Shown piece by piece: positions 46,083 through 53,920 of a stretch of 64,000 nucleotides of DNA. The translations under genes were made by a program, and so were the position numbers. The notes below the pieces were generated by a model, which ran no database searches, had not been told where the DNA came from, and was given only the letters and a program-made list of their open reading frames with translations. Source of the stretch: Anaerolineales bacterium (lineage in GTDB: Bacteria > Chloroflexota > Anaerolineae > 4572-78 > J111); assembly GCA_015075405.1 (NCBI GenBank), contig JABTUK010000001.1, forward strand, positions 1,116,001 through 1,180,000. The letters are read 5' to 3'. Numbering within the stretch: the first letter of the stretch is position 1; each line of letters opens with the position of its first letter.

Positions 46083-46889
46083 TTACTTCTTGAGGGTAAA
46101 TCTACGCCGTACCACCAGCCAGCTAAAGCGCGGTACGGCGTTCCAGATGCGCCGCCAGCGCCAGGGTTGGGTCAGCAGGCGGTGGAACCACTCCAGGTGA
46201 AGCTGCTGTAGCCAACGTGGAGCGCGTTTGGCCGTCCCGGCGATAAAATCGAACGAACCACCCACCCCGATGCACACCGGAATCTGGAGCTTTTCCAGGT
46301 TGCGGGCAATCCACTTATCCTGCTTGGGCGCGCCGTAAGCCACCAGCAGGATGTCGGGCCGGGTAGCCAGGATACGCTGCGCAATGGCCTCGTTTTCTTC
46401 AAGAGCAGGTGAGCCAGCGTAACATCCGGCAACCTGCAAGTTGGGATACTTGTCTTTCAATTTGGCGCTGGCTTTCTCGGCCACTCCCGGCCGCGCCCCC
46501 AAAAAGTAAATCCGATAGCCTTTATGGTGCGACAACTCGGCCAGGCGGACCACCAAATCAGAGCCGGGGACTCGCTCCGGCAGCGGTGTAGTCCGCAGAA
46601 AACGGGCGGCCTTGAGCAGCCCGATGCCATCCGGCAGGGCCAGAGCAGCGTTATTGATAATCTGCCGGAATTCCTCATCGTGCTGGGCCTCAACCACAAA
46701 TTCCGGGTTGACAGTGCAAAGTTGATGCGGCTGGCCGCTGGCAATAAACGCTTCAATCAGCGCCAGGGTATGCGCGTTGGTCAAGGCATGCACCTTGACG
46801 CCAAGGATAGTGGCTGTAGCAGGAACGGAAGGAGCTGGGGGGAGCTGGGGGGAACTGGGGGGAACTGAGGGGAACTGAGGGGAACTCAT
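46083..46889 (-). CDS. WecG/TagA/CpsF-family glycosyltransferase
   Basis: The 268-residue product has the family core: NPEFVVEAQHDEEFR, LPDGIGLLKAAR, YRIYFLGARPGVAEKA, and VAYGAPKQDKWI. The enzymes transfer N-acetylmannosamine-type sugars to lipid carriers in wall or exopolysaccharide synthesis. The first ~25 residues are Pro/Ser repeats encoded by tandem CAGTTCCCC-like DNA (46805-46889), so the native start may be within or after them. It overlaps the next glycosyltransferase by 4 bp. Confidence 0.87.
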   Translation of the reverse strand: MSSPQFPSVPPSSPQLPPAPSVPATATILGVKVHALTNAHTLALIEAFIASGQPHQLCTVNPEFVVEAQHDEEFRQIINNAALALPDGIGLLKAARFLRTTPLPERVPGSDLVVRLAELSHHKGYRIYFLGARPGVAEKASAKLKDKYPNLQVAGCYAGSPALEENEAIAQRILATRPDILLVAYGAPKQDKWIARNLEKLQIPVCIGVGGSFDFIAGTAKRAPRWLQQLHLEWFHRLLTQPWRWRRIWNAVPRFSWLVVRRRFTLKK

Positions 46890-48109
46890 AAGGGTTTTTG
46901 ATTAGCCTCTGACATCTGACTACTGGCTACTGACCGCTTCGCGTGACGACAAGCTGCTTTTTCCAATATTTCTAAAACCTGAGCCGCTGCCGTAGCCCAC
47001 GAAAATTGCTGGATTTGGCGAAATCCCTGGTTGACCAGGCGGCGGCGCAGATCGGCGTCCTGGGCTAGTTGGACGAGTCCGGTGGCAATTTGGGCCGTTT
47101 GGTGGGGGTCAACCAGCACTGCGGCCTCGCCGGCCACTTCCGGCAGCGAGGAGACGTTGCTGGTCAGCACCGGTGTGCCACAGGCCATCGCTTCCAGGAC
47201 GGGCAGGCCAAAGCCCTCGTATAAGGAGGGAAAAACATAGCCCATCGCCCCGGAGAGCAGGGCCGGCTTGTCGGCGGCGGCGATGAAGCCGGGAAAAATG
47301 ACGCGGTTTTCCAGTCCTAACCGTTGGACGCGCTCAAAAATTTCAGCGTATAACCAGCCCTGCTGCCCGGCGATAACCAGCTTCAGCGACTCGTCGGGCA
47401 GGGCCGCCAGGGCTTGCTGAAAAGCTTCAACCAGCCGGACCAAATTTTTACGCGGCTGGAGCGTCCCCAGGTAAAGAAAATAATTTCCTTTGATGTTGTG
47501 CCTGGCTTTTGCCGCAGCCACGAGTTGAGGATCATTGACCGGGACTAAGCTTTCGTCGCGGCCCAGGTAAACCACGCTGGTTCGGGCAGGGTCGGCGCTG
47601 TAAAAACGGATCAAATCATCTTTGGTGGCCTGCGAGTCGGCAATGAGATGATGGGCAACGCGGGTGTGGCGGCGGGTGGTCCAATCGAGATACCAGCGAT
47701 CAAAGGGGCGATGGGCCTCGGGATAGTGGCGGTAGCCCAAATCATGCACGGTCACAACGGCGGGAACCGGGCAGTGGAGCGGTAAAACATGAGCCGGCAC
47801 AAAAAGGGCATCGGGTGGGTGGCGCTGCATCTCGGCGGCCAGCCGGAGATGAGTCCACAGGCGCGGCCAGGGAATAACCTTCGTTTCCATAAAAGGCGAG
47901 TCCGGCCAATCGCTGTGTTGGGGCGGGTGGGGGGTATAGAGCCGGAAGCGGCGCTCCGGGCCTGCCAGGTGAGCCAGGGCCTTAATCAGTTCCAGCGAAT
48001 ACGTTTCCGTGCCGGTGCGGTGCGCGCGGGCGGCCCGGCTGGCGTCAATCCCAAAGGATGAAGGATGAAGGCGGAAGGATGAAGTTTTTATTTCCTTTTC
48101 ATCCTTCAT
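46886..48109 (-). CDS. GT4-family glycosyltransferase
   Basis: The 407-residue product has the GT4 C-terminal signature [24 protein letters not shown] and the N-terminal [19 protein letters not shown]. It uses a nucleotide sugar to extend a glycan, probably with the overlapping WecG-like enzyme. The first 19 residues are translated from a hairpin repeat (48053-48128) and do not belong to the fold, so the start codon appears to lie in repeat DNA. Confidence 0.9.
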   Translation of the reverse strand: MKDEKEIKTSSFRLHPSSFGIDASRAARAHRTGTETYSLELIKALAHLAGPERRFRLYTPHPPQHSDWPDSPFMETKVIPWPRLWTHLRLAAEMQRHPPDALFVPAHVLPLHCPVPAVVTVHDLGYRHYPEAHRPFDRWYLDWTTRRHTRVAHHLIADSQATKDDLIRFYSADPARTSVVYLGRDESLVPVNDPQLVAAAKARHNIKGNYFLYLGTLQPRKNLVRLVEAFQQALAALPDESLKLVIAGQQGWLYAEIFERVQRLGLENRVIFPGFIAAADKPALLSGAMGYVFPSLYEGFGLPVLEAMACGTPVLTSNVSSLPEVAGEAAVLVDPHQTAQIATGLVQLAQDADLRRRLVNQGFRQIQQFSWATAAAQVLEILEKAACRHAKRSVASSQMSEANQKPL

Positions 48110-48128
48110 CCCTCATCCTTCATCCTTT
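48053..48128. repeat. Inverted repeat of GGATGAAG words overlapping two genes
   Basis: Arms 48053-48070 and 48111-48128 pair with one mismatch in 18. The right arm encodes the last residues (KDEG) and stop of the Sua5 gene and lies over the start of the GT4 gene; the left arm encodes GT4 residues HPSSF. The same words form the repeat at 35351. Confidence 0.85.
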
Positions 48129-48757
48129 CTTTGTAGGTTGGGCAGATACTGCCGCAGCATGTCCAGAGTCAGCCGGCCCTGCCGCAGCAGCCGGGGTGGG
48201 GTAACGCTGAGATCAACAATGCTGGAAGGCTGATCGGTGGGGCTGGGGCCGCCGTCGAGGATGAGGGGAATCCGCCGGCGTAACTGCGCGGCCACAGCCT
48301 GGGCAGTGGTCGGCGTTGGCTGCCCGGAGAGATTGGCGCTGGTGACGGCCAGAGGGCGGCCTACCTGAGTAACCAGTTCCAGGCAGACCGGATGGTTGGG
48401 AACGCGAACGGCAACGGTGCTCTCTCCGGCGGTCACTTCATCGGGCAGGGCCGGGTTTTTGGGCAAAACTACCGTCAAATCGCCGGGCCAGAGGGCTTGC
48501 AGCAGCGGCCAGGCGACATTGGGCACGTGGCGGGCCACCAGGTTCAGGTCATCTATTTGATAGATGAATACCGGCAGGGCCTTGTCCGGCGGGCGCTCTT
48601 TAACGGCGAAAATCTGGCGCACGGCAAACCGTTCAAAGGCGTTGGCCCCCAATCCATAAACCGTATCGGTGGGAAAGGCCACCACCTCTCCTTCACGTAG
48701 CAGCCGGCGAGCCAGTTTGATCGCTTTGGGTGAAGCGGCGGGCAGAATTTGAGTCAT
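48113..48757 (-). CDS. tsaC: Threonylcarbamoyl-AMP synthase (Sua5/YciO/YrdC)
   Basis: The 214-residue product has the YrdC fold: EVVAFPTDTVYGLGANA, KERPPDKALPVFI, PGDLTVVLP, and RVPNHP. It makes threonylcarbamoyl-AMP for the t6A37 modification of tRNA. ATG 48757 is preferred; an in-frame start at 48778 adds seven residues. The last four residues and the stop come from repeat DNA. The C-terminal Sua5 domain is absent, so this is the short form. Confidence 0.9.
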   Translation of the reverse strand: MTQILPAASPKAIKLARRLLREGEVVAFPTDTVYGLGANAFERFAVRQIFAVKERPPDKALPVFIYQIDDLNLVARHVPNVAWPLLQALWPGDLTVVLPKNPALPDEVTAGESTVAVRVPNHPVCLELVTQVGRPLAVTSANLSGQPTPTTAQAVAAQLRRRIPLILDGGPSPTDQPSSIVDLSVTPPRLLRQGRLTLDMLRQYLPNLQRKDEG

Positions 48758-48776
48758 AATAACGATCCCAAAAAAC

Positions 48777-48837
48777 AAGGTAGCAAAGTCGCAGGGTAAC
48801 AGGGTCGCAGGTAGCAGATTTGCTACTTTGCTACCTT
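48777..48837. repeat. Intergenic inverted repeat of GGTAGCAAAGT words
   Basis: AAGGTAGCAAAGT (48777-48789) pairs perfectly with 48825-48837, and GTAGCA/TGCTAC (48811-48826) forms a second stem inside. Related words continue to about 48869, next to the HAD gene stop. No gene lies here. Confidence 0.75.
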
Positions 48838-48854
48838 GCTACTTTGTGACCCCG

Positions 48855-49664
48855 CTACTTGCTACCCTGCAAGATGAATTTCTCAATCGCCCAGGCCGCC
48901 CCTTCCTCGTTCAGAGGGGGCGCAATGACATCGGCGGCGGCTTTGGCTCCGCTGGTGGCGTGGCCCATCGCTACGCCTAATCCGGCCCAGGCTAACATCT
49001 CAATATCGTTGTCGTGATCGCCAATGGCCATCACTTCAGCTTGCGGAATGTCGTAATAGGCCGCCAGAGTAGCCAGGGCATGGCCTTTGGAAACCAGGGG
49101 CGAGGTAATTTCGATCAGGGTAGTGTGAGAGCGAAAGACATTCAGGCTGCCGTTCAAGGTATTTTTTAGCTCTCTTGTTAAAGTTTCGGCTTCGTCCGCC
49201 GGATGGACAATCAACCCTTTGATGGGTGGCGTGGTTATGACCTGTTTAAGATCGCTCACCTCTTGCACGGTAGCGCCGACAGCGGTCATCGTCTGGCGGC
49301 TGAGGGACGAAGGCGCTTCGACGTAAGTTCCTGTTTCGCCCAGGCAGAATTGTAAGGCCAGCCGGCGCGCCCGGGCCAGGTCAATGAGTTGGTGGGCCAA
49401 CGGCACCGGCATCCCTTCGCGGCCAATCGTTTCGCCGGTAGAGCCGTTGTAAATCAAAGCGCCTTGATAGCAAATGGTGGGCGTGGTCAAGCCCAGCAAC
49501 TCGACAAATTTGTGGGTGATATCGTATTCCCGGCCGGTGGCAATAACGACATGAACTCCACGAGCCGCGGCGGCCTTAATAGCCGCCTGGGTGCGGGGCG
49601 GAATGGTATGCAAATCGGCCAAAATGGTGCCGTCTAAATCCAAAGCTAAAAGTCGAATAGGCAT
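48855..49664 (-). CDS. Cof-type HAD hydrolase
   Basis: The 269-residue product (from ATG 49664) starts with LLALDLDGTILADLHTIPP, the HAD nucleophile motif, and ends with GDHDNDIEMLAWAGLGVAMGHA, the Cof signature. Such enzymes dephosphorylate sugar phosphates or cofactors such as FMN and PLP. ATG 49688 is an alternative start. Confidence 0.9.
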   Translation of the reverse strand: MPIRLLALDLDGTILADLHTIPPRTQAAIKAAAARGVHVVIATGREYDITHKFVELLGLTTPTICYQGALIYNGSTGETIGREGMPVPLAHQLIDLARARRLALQFCLGETGTYVEAPSSLSRQTMTAVGATVQEVSDLKQVITTPPIKGLIVHPADEAETLTRELKNTLNGSLNVFRSHTTLIEITSPLVSKGHALATLAAYYDIPQAEVMAIGDHDNDIEMLAWAGLGVAMGHATSGAKAAADVIAPPLNEEGAAWAIEKFILQGSK

Positions 49665-49800
49665 AACGTCATCAGTTCCAACATTCATAAAGTTATGGGA
49701 TAACTTTACTGTGACTGGCTCAGGCTGTCAATTTGAAACGAGAAAGACAAAGGTAAGAAACTTAGGCGGCGCTTCGTCTAAAGGCTAACAGAGTGTCAAT

Positions 49801-49828
49801 TTGACAAGCAGGCTGATTAAATTATAAT
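49801..49828 (+). promoter_or_regulatory. Consensus promoter of the thioredoxin operon
   Basis: Perfect TTGACA (49801-49806) and perfect TATAAT (49823-49828) with a 16-bp spacer. It is the best promoter match seen in the window. Transcription would start near 49835, directly at the operator. Confidence 0.88.
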
Positions 49829-49836
49829 GAGTCTTA

Positions 49837-49855
49837 GATACCCCTATGGGGTATC
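49837..49855. promoter_or_regulatory. CsoR/CstR-type operator
   Basis: GATACCCC-TAT-GGGGTATC is a perfect palindrome with 8-bp arms. CsoR/CstR-family repressors bind G/C-tract palindromes of the type TACCCC...GGGGTA. It lies just after the -10, where binding blocks initiation. The matching regulator is the third gene of the operon. Confidence 0.82.
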
Positions 49856-49920
49856 CTAAAAACAAATGATTACTCACAAAATTAAGTGAGCAACTATTAA
49901 TCATAAGGAGAAATATTTCA

Positions 49921-50259
49921 ATGTCTAAACCTATCCATGTTTCCGACACCGAATTTCAGGAAAAAGTTTTGAACTCGGCCACGCCGGTGGTGGTTGATTT
50001 CTGGGCGCCCTGGTGCGGCCCCTGCCGCATGGTCGCCCCGATTCTGGATGAACTGGCCAAAGAGTATGGCGATAAACTGGTGATTGCCAAAGTTAACACC
50101 GACGAAAATCCACAGTGGGCTATGAAGTACGGGGTCCAGGGCATCCCGACGATGCTTTTTGTGAAGGGGGGTCAATTGGTTGACCGTATGGTTGGCGCAG
50201 CGCCCAAACCCTTTATCCAGCAGCGCGTGGATGCCATGCTCGAAGCTGTGAAAAACTAA
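49921..50259 (+). CDS. trxA: Thioredoxin
   Basis: AAGGAG lies 8-10 nt upstream. The 112-residue product is a classical cytosolic thioredoxin with WCGPC, the KVNTDENPQWA strand and cis-Pro in GIPTMLFVKGG. It reduces protein disulfides with thioredoxin reductase (not in the window). The stop overlaps the next start (TAATG), so it is translationally coupled to the TGA-containing thioredoxin-like gene. Confidence 0.95.
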   Translation: MSKPIHVSDTEFQEKVLNSATPVVVDFWAPWCGPCRMVAPILDELAKEYGDKLVIAKVNTDENPQWAMKYGVQGIPTMLFVKGGQLVDRMVGAAPKPFIQQRVDAMLEAVKN

Positions 50260-50684
50260 TGCCCATTCTGGCCTGGCTGCGAGCGAATTGGCTGCCGGTG
50301 GCTTTGATCGGCGGCTTGGTTGCAGCTTTTCTCTTGCTGAAACACAGCCCGACCGAGGGAATTGACTCGCTGCCGGCCCTGGAAAAAGCAGTCAGCGCCG
50401 GCCAGCCGACGGTGATTGAGTTTTACTCCAATTTTTGAACCACCTGCCTGCTGGCAAAACCCATCGTGGATGGGGTGGAAACGGAGTTAGCGGGAAAAGC
50501 CAGGGTCATCCGGCTGGACGTGTTCAGCAGCGTGGGCCGGCAAGCGGCGGCTCGTTACGGCGTGCGCGGTACACCCACCGTCGTTGTCGTAGATGGCCAG
50601 GGCGACCTTGTTTACGGCCAGGCAGGCCTGCCTCAATCGGCGCAGTTGATCGAACAGGTTGAGGCGGTGTTGGTTTCAAAGTAG
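50259..50684 (+). CDS. Membrane-anchored thioredoxin-like protein, candidate selenoprotein (UTTC)
   Basis: One frame runs from ATG 50259 to TAG 50684 with a single TGA at 50436-50438. Read through, it gives 141 residues: a membrane segment (about 10-27), then a thioredoxin fold with TVIEFYSNF-U-TTC, so the TGA is residue 60 and takes the first active-site Cys position, with Cys63 as partner. The cis-Pro loop is RGTPTVVVVDG. The part after the TGA is well-formed thioredoxin sequence, hard to explain if translation stopped. The likely role is extracytoplasmic thiol or persulfide reduction, coupled to TrxA. A Cys-to-stop mutation or base error is the alternative. Confidence 0.82.
50436..50474 (+). 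promoter_or_regulatory. Candidate bacterial SECIS element after TGA 50436
   Basis: CCCATC (50460-50465) pairs perfectly with GATGGG (50469-50474), closing a GTG loop whose first G is 28 nt from the TGA, inside the 16-37 nt range described for bacterial SECIS loops. A smaller TGCC/GGCA stem (50445-50456) precedes it. The stem is shorter than in the first candidate. Confidence 0.6.
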
Positions 50685-50693
50685 ACAAACTTA

Positions 50694-50778
50694 TTGGAGG
50701 ACTGGAGGATTGGAAGGTTGGCAGAAAGTTACCAACCCTCCAACCTTCCAACCCTCCAATCTTCCAACCTTCCAACCC
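50694..50778. repeat. Iterated GGAAGGTTGG / CCAACCTTCC repeat inside operon
   Basis: The left side carries GGAGGACTGGAGGATTGG and GGAAGGTTGG; the right side four or five variants of CCAACC(C/T)TCC. It forms a long imperfect hairpin filling the gap before the cstR-like start, so that gene has no separate Shine-Dalgarno site. Confidence 0.75.
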
Positions 50779-51054
50779 ATGAAAAACACGCTCCCTGCCG
50801 AATTATATGAAAATCTGGATAAACGCCTCCAACGCCTGGAAGGCCAGGTGCGCGGGGTGCGCCGCATGCTGGACGAAGACCGCGACTGCCCGGATGTTTT
50901 GACCCAGTTGGCGGCTATTCGCGGCGCGGCCTACCAGATTTCGCTGCTGCTGGTGGAGAATTACGCCCAGTGCTGCGTCAGCCACCCCGAAGAGTACGGC
51001 TCGGTGGATGAGGCGATTGCGAAGATGGTCAATACGCTGGGCAAGTTGTCGTAA
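50779..51054 (+). CDS. CstR-like member of the CsoR/FrmR repressor family
   Basis: ATG 50779 is chosen because LPAELYENLDKRLQRLEGQV begins the family fold; the longer frame upstream is repeat DNA. The 91-residue all-helical protein has Cys37 and Cys66, 29 positions apart, matching the two sensor Cys of S. aureus CstR (31/60). The CsoR copper-ligand His (+25 from the first Cys) is Tyr62 here, and an extra Cys65 is present. This argues for persulfide or thiol sensing rather than copper. It probably represses its own operon through the palindrome at 49837. Confidence 0.82.
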   Translation: MKNTLPAELYENLDKRLQRLEGQVRGVRRMLDEDRDCPDVLTQLAAIRGAAYQISLLLVENYAQCCVSHPEEYGSVDEAIAKMVNTLGKLS

Positions 51055-51063
51055 AAAGAAAAG

Positions 51064-51096
51064 AGACCTGACAGGTTTTTAAAACCTGTCAGGTCT
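51064..51096. terminator. Terminator of the thioredoxin operon
   Basis: AGACCTGACAGGTTTT (51064-51079) pairs perfectly with 51081-51096 around a single T, 9 bp after the cstR-like stop. Its CAGGTTTTTAAA-type centre resembles the terminator at 2943. Confidence 0.8.
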
Positions 51097-51320
51097 GTCG
51101 TTGATCCCAAACTCAGTTTGAGGGAATAGAAAGCTTCCGAACTCGGAGGCTTTTTTATTTGGGTGGGCTGATGCTTCATTTTATCAGAAATGAACAACTG
51201 GAGGTAGAGGCAAACGTCACCAAAGTCGGGGTCAAATGTCATTGGGGCGAGGCAGGTTCATTTGATAGGCCGCCCTTCATCCGGTATAATCAGGTCAGTT
51301 TGAGAACTATGGAGGCGGTC

Positions 51321-51560
51321 ATGGCAACGTTAACGATTGAAGTACCGGAAGATTTGGCCCAACAAATAGAACAACGAGGTTTTTCATCACAGCGCTTAGA
51401 GCAAATGTTTGTTAATTTTGTGCAGATTTATCTACAGGAGTTTGACAGGCAAGAAGCCCAGCCAACGGTGAACAGTTCTGGACTGCTTGATGGCGCAACA
51501 TTTGCCCGGCAAGTGATTGGCAAAAACCGGGAACTATTTGAGGAGTTGGCTCGTCTCTGA
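51321..51560 (+). CDS. Antitoxin of the Fic/Doc module
   Basis: ATG 51321 with GGAGG upstream is chosen over a start at 51159, whose extra residues look non-coding. The 79-residue product has an N-terminal strand (ATLTIEVPEDLAQQIEQRG) typical of small antitoxins and a helical tail (FARQVIGKNRELFEELARL). It is followed by the toxin with a 1-bp overlap (TGATG). Confidence 0.75.
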   Translation: MATLTIEVPEDLAQQIEQRGFSSQRLEQMFVNFVQIYLQEFDRQEAQPTVNSSGLLDGATFARQVIGKNRELFEELARL

Positions 51561-51997
51561 TGGCCGACGCTGATTCTGTAGCCGAACTTGTGGTGCAAAT
51601 TTACAACATTCACGAAACGGTTATCGCTGAAAGTGGAGGCTTGGAAGGATTACGTGACGGGGCTATGCTTCACGCGGCAGTAGCTCGTCCTTTTGCCAGT
51701 TTTGCCGGCGAAGATTTGTATCGTGATGATTTCGATAAGGCCGCAGCGTTGTTCCATTCCTTGATAAAAAGTCATCCCTTTATGGATGGGACAAAGCGGA
51801 CAGCTTTTCTCGCCACCCTCTATTTTCTGGCTACATTAGATTACACCGTTCCAGACCGGCTGCCCAAAGATGAAGTTATCCGCTTTTGCCTGGACGTAGC
51901 CGAGGAAAATATGCGCCAGGCGCGGGGCGAGATGATCGAAACCAAAACCATTGCCGAAATTGCCGCCTGGTTTCGGCGGCTGCTTCAAAACCGATAG
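51560..51997 (+). CDS. Fic/Doc-family toxin
   Basis: The 145-residue Doc-type Fic protein carries HPFMDGTKR at 72-80. The canonical motif is HxFx(D/E)(A/G)NKR; His72 and Asp76 are kept, but the Asn is Thr78, so activity may be altered. Doc kinases inactivate EF-Tu by phosphorylation, and other Fic proteins AMPylate targets. It is the second gene of a two-gene module. Confidence 0.87.
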   Translation: MADADSVAELVVQIYNIHETVIAESGGLEGLRDGAMLHAAVARPFASFAGEDLYRDDFDKAAALFHSLIKSHPFMDGTKRTAFLATLYFLATLDYTVPDRLPKDEVIRFCLDVAEENMRQARGEMIETKTIAEIAAWFRRLLQNR

Positions 51998-52005
51998 TTG
52001 AACAC

Positions 52006-52034
52006 TTGTTCTTAATCCCAAATTTTGCTATAAT
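52006..52034 (+). promoter_or_regulatory. Promoter of radA, probably leaderless
   Basis: TTGTTC (52006-52011) and perfect TATAAT (52029-52034) with 17 bp between. The ATG at 52044 is only 9 bp after the -10, so the transcript would start at or within a few bases of the start codon; no Shine-Dalgarno site is seen. Confidence 0.7.
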
Positions 52035-52043
52035 TCCTCTACC

Positions 52044-53420
52044 ATGGCCAAAACAAAAACCCGTTATATCTGCCAGGAGTGCGGCAGCGTCCAGCCCAAG
52101 TGGATGGGCCGCTGCCCCGACTGTGGCGAATGGAATACCTTGGTTGAAACGCTGGTCGAAGAAGGACGCTCCGGCGGTGGGTCGGCGGCGGAGCGGCAGG
52201 CCCGGTTGGAGCGGAATCCGCCGCAGCCTCTGGTCGCCATTTCCGCGGACAGCTACCAGCGCACCATGCTGCCGATGGACGAATTCAACCGGGTGGTGGG
52301 CGGCGGGCTGGTTCCCGGCGCGTTGACCCTCATCGGCGGCGACCCCGGCATTGGCAAAAGTACCTTGCTGCTGCAAATCTCCGCCGGGCTGGCGACGGTC
52401 GGGCCGGTACTGTACGTGTCCGGCGAGGAAAGCGCCCAGCAGATCAAACTGCGAGCTACGCGGCTCAAAATCCCCGGCGACAACCTGTTTATCCTGGCCG
52501 AAACCAGTATGACGGCTATCCTGGAACACGCGCAGCAGATGTCGCCCCGGTTTTTGATTGTGGATTCCATTCAAACTATGTATCTGGATGAGCTGGAGTC
52601 GGCGGCAGGGTCGGTCAGCCAGGTGCGGGAGTGCGCGGCTCGCTTTCAGGAAGTAGCCAAGGGACGGAATATTCCTGTTTTCCTGATTGGGCACGTAACC
52701 AAAACCGGGGCCATCGCCGGGCCGCGGGTGCTGGAACACATTGTGGACACGGTACTCTACCTGGAAGGGGAACAGTTTCACGCCTACCGCTTGTTGCGCA
52801 GCGTCAAAAATCGCTTTGGGGCGACCAATGAGGTCGGCATTTTTGAGATGGGCGAAATCGGCCTGAGCGAAGTGACCAACCCCAGCGAGGCTTTCCTGGC
52901 CGAGCGCCTGCCCAACGCCTCCGGGTCGGCCATTGCCATTACCCTGGAAGGAACGCGCCCGCTGCTGGTCGAGGTGCAAGCCCTGGCCAGCACAACCAGC
53001 TTTGGCAACCCCCGGCGCACGGCCAACGGCGTTGATTTCAACCGGCTGCTGCTGCTGGTCGCCGTGCTGACCAAGCGGGTCGGAACGCGGCTGTCGGACC
53101 AGGATGTATTTGTCAATGTGATTGGCGGGCTGCAAATTGGCGAGCCGGCCTCGGACCTGGCCGTAGCCACGGCCATTGCTTCCAGTTTTCGGAATACGCC
53201 GGTGGCGGCAGATATAGCGCTGGTGGGCGAGGTCGGCCTATCGGGGGAACTGCGGGCGGTGGGCCACCTGGAAACCCGGCTGAAAGAAGCGGCCAAATTG
53301 GGTTTCAAACGCTGCGTGCTGCCGGCCTCGAGCCAGTTGAAACAACTCAAGGATCCGCCGCTTGAATTGCTGCGAGCGCGTTCGTTAAGTGAGGCGTTGG
53401 AGATAGCCTTGATTCATTAG
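52044..53420 (+). CDS. radA: DNA repair protein RadA
   Basis: The 458-residue product has the four-Cys zinc finger (Cys10, Cys13, Cys24, Cys27), Walker A GGDPGIGKST, the RadA-specific KNRFG, and a C-terminal Lon-like domain (DLAVATAIASS, GEVGLSGELRAV). It is a branch-migrating helicase that works with RecA in recombination. Confidence 0.96.
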   Translation: MAKTKTRYICQECGSVQPKWMGRCPDCGEWNTLVETLVEEGRSGGGSAAERQARLERNPPQPLVAISADSYQRTMLPMDEFNRVVGGGLVPGALTLIGGDPGIGKSTLLLQISAGLATVGPVLYVSGEESAQQIKLRATRLKIPGDNLFILAETSMTAILEHAQQMSPRFLIVDSIQTMYLDELESAAGSVSQVRECAARFQEVAKGRNIPVFLIGHVTKTGAIAGPRVLEHIVDTVLYLEGEQFHAYRLLRSVKNRFGATNEVGIFEMGEIGLSEVTNPSEAFLAERLPNASGSAIAITLEGTRPLLVEVQALASTTSFGNPRRTANGVDFNRLLLLVAVLTKRVGTRLSDQDVFVNVIGGLQIGEPASDLAVATAIASSFRNTPVAADIALVGEVGLSGELRAVGHLETRLKEAAKLGFKRCVLPASSQLKQLKDPPLELLRARSLSEALEIALIH

Positions 53421-53920
53421 AGATTAGAGATTACATAATCTCCAATCTCTAATCTCCTTCTGACGGGTCGGGTTTGACCCCCTTTTGACAATTCATGGCC
53501 TTTGTGCTACCATACTTTAAGGTTCCTGAGGTAGATTCATTTATTTTTTATCATTTATCTTCTGCCGGGGCCGGCCTTTAAACTTTATAATTGTAAGCAC
53601 TTATTTCTCGTTATTCGCGGCAACGGAACATTAAAAGCAACGTTTGAAGAGGCAAAAACAGTTATCAGTTGGTCCATTACAAAGAACCGTCAGGTTTTAG
53701 CAGAGTTTATTTCCACAACTTCAACTCACGAGTTTAGCCGTAACTCCTTGAGTACGGCAGACACTCTTCTGTCATATAGTTTTCCAAAACTCTGGATGCG
53801 CTGATTGCAGCCTCGGTGATAGTTGTTTGGCCAGGGTTGTCGGGCGAATGTGCTTTGGGTACAGTCGCCTTTTTTTTTGATGGCCCCGGTCCAGCGAATG
53901 ACGCCAGGAGCGACATAGCC
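53421..53920. other. Intergenic region with hairpin and possible promoter
   Basis: A hairpin of AGAGATTAGAGATTA against AATCTC words follows radA directly (53418-53457) and can end its transcript. TTGACA (53485-53490) with TACCAT 17 bp on (53508-53513) is a possible promoter for the PIN/TRAM gene, leaving a leader of about 400 nt. I see no gene or known RNA in the rest. Confidence 0.5.

Noticed and set aside
16318..50438. TGA reassigned as a sense codon (code 4 or 25) across the genome
   Set aside because: Several intact genes end in TGA with proper family lengths (Nudix at 17316, rlmB at 59834, the MoaD-like gene), so TGA is a stop here.
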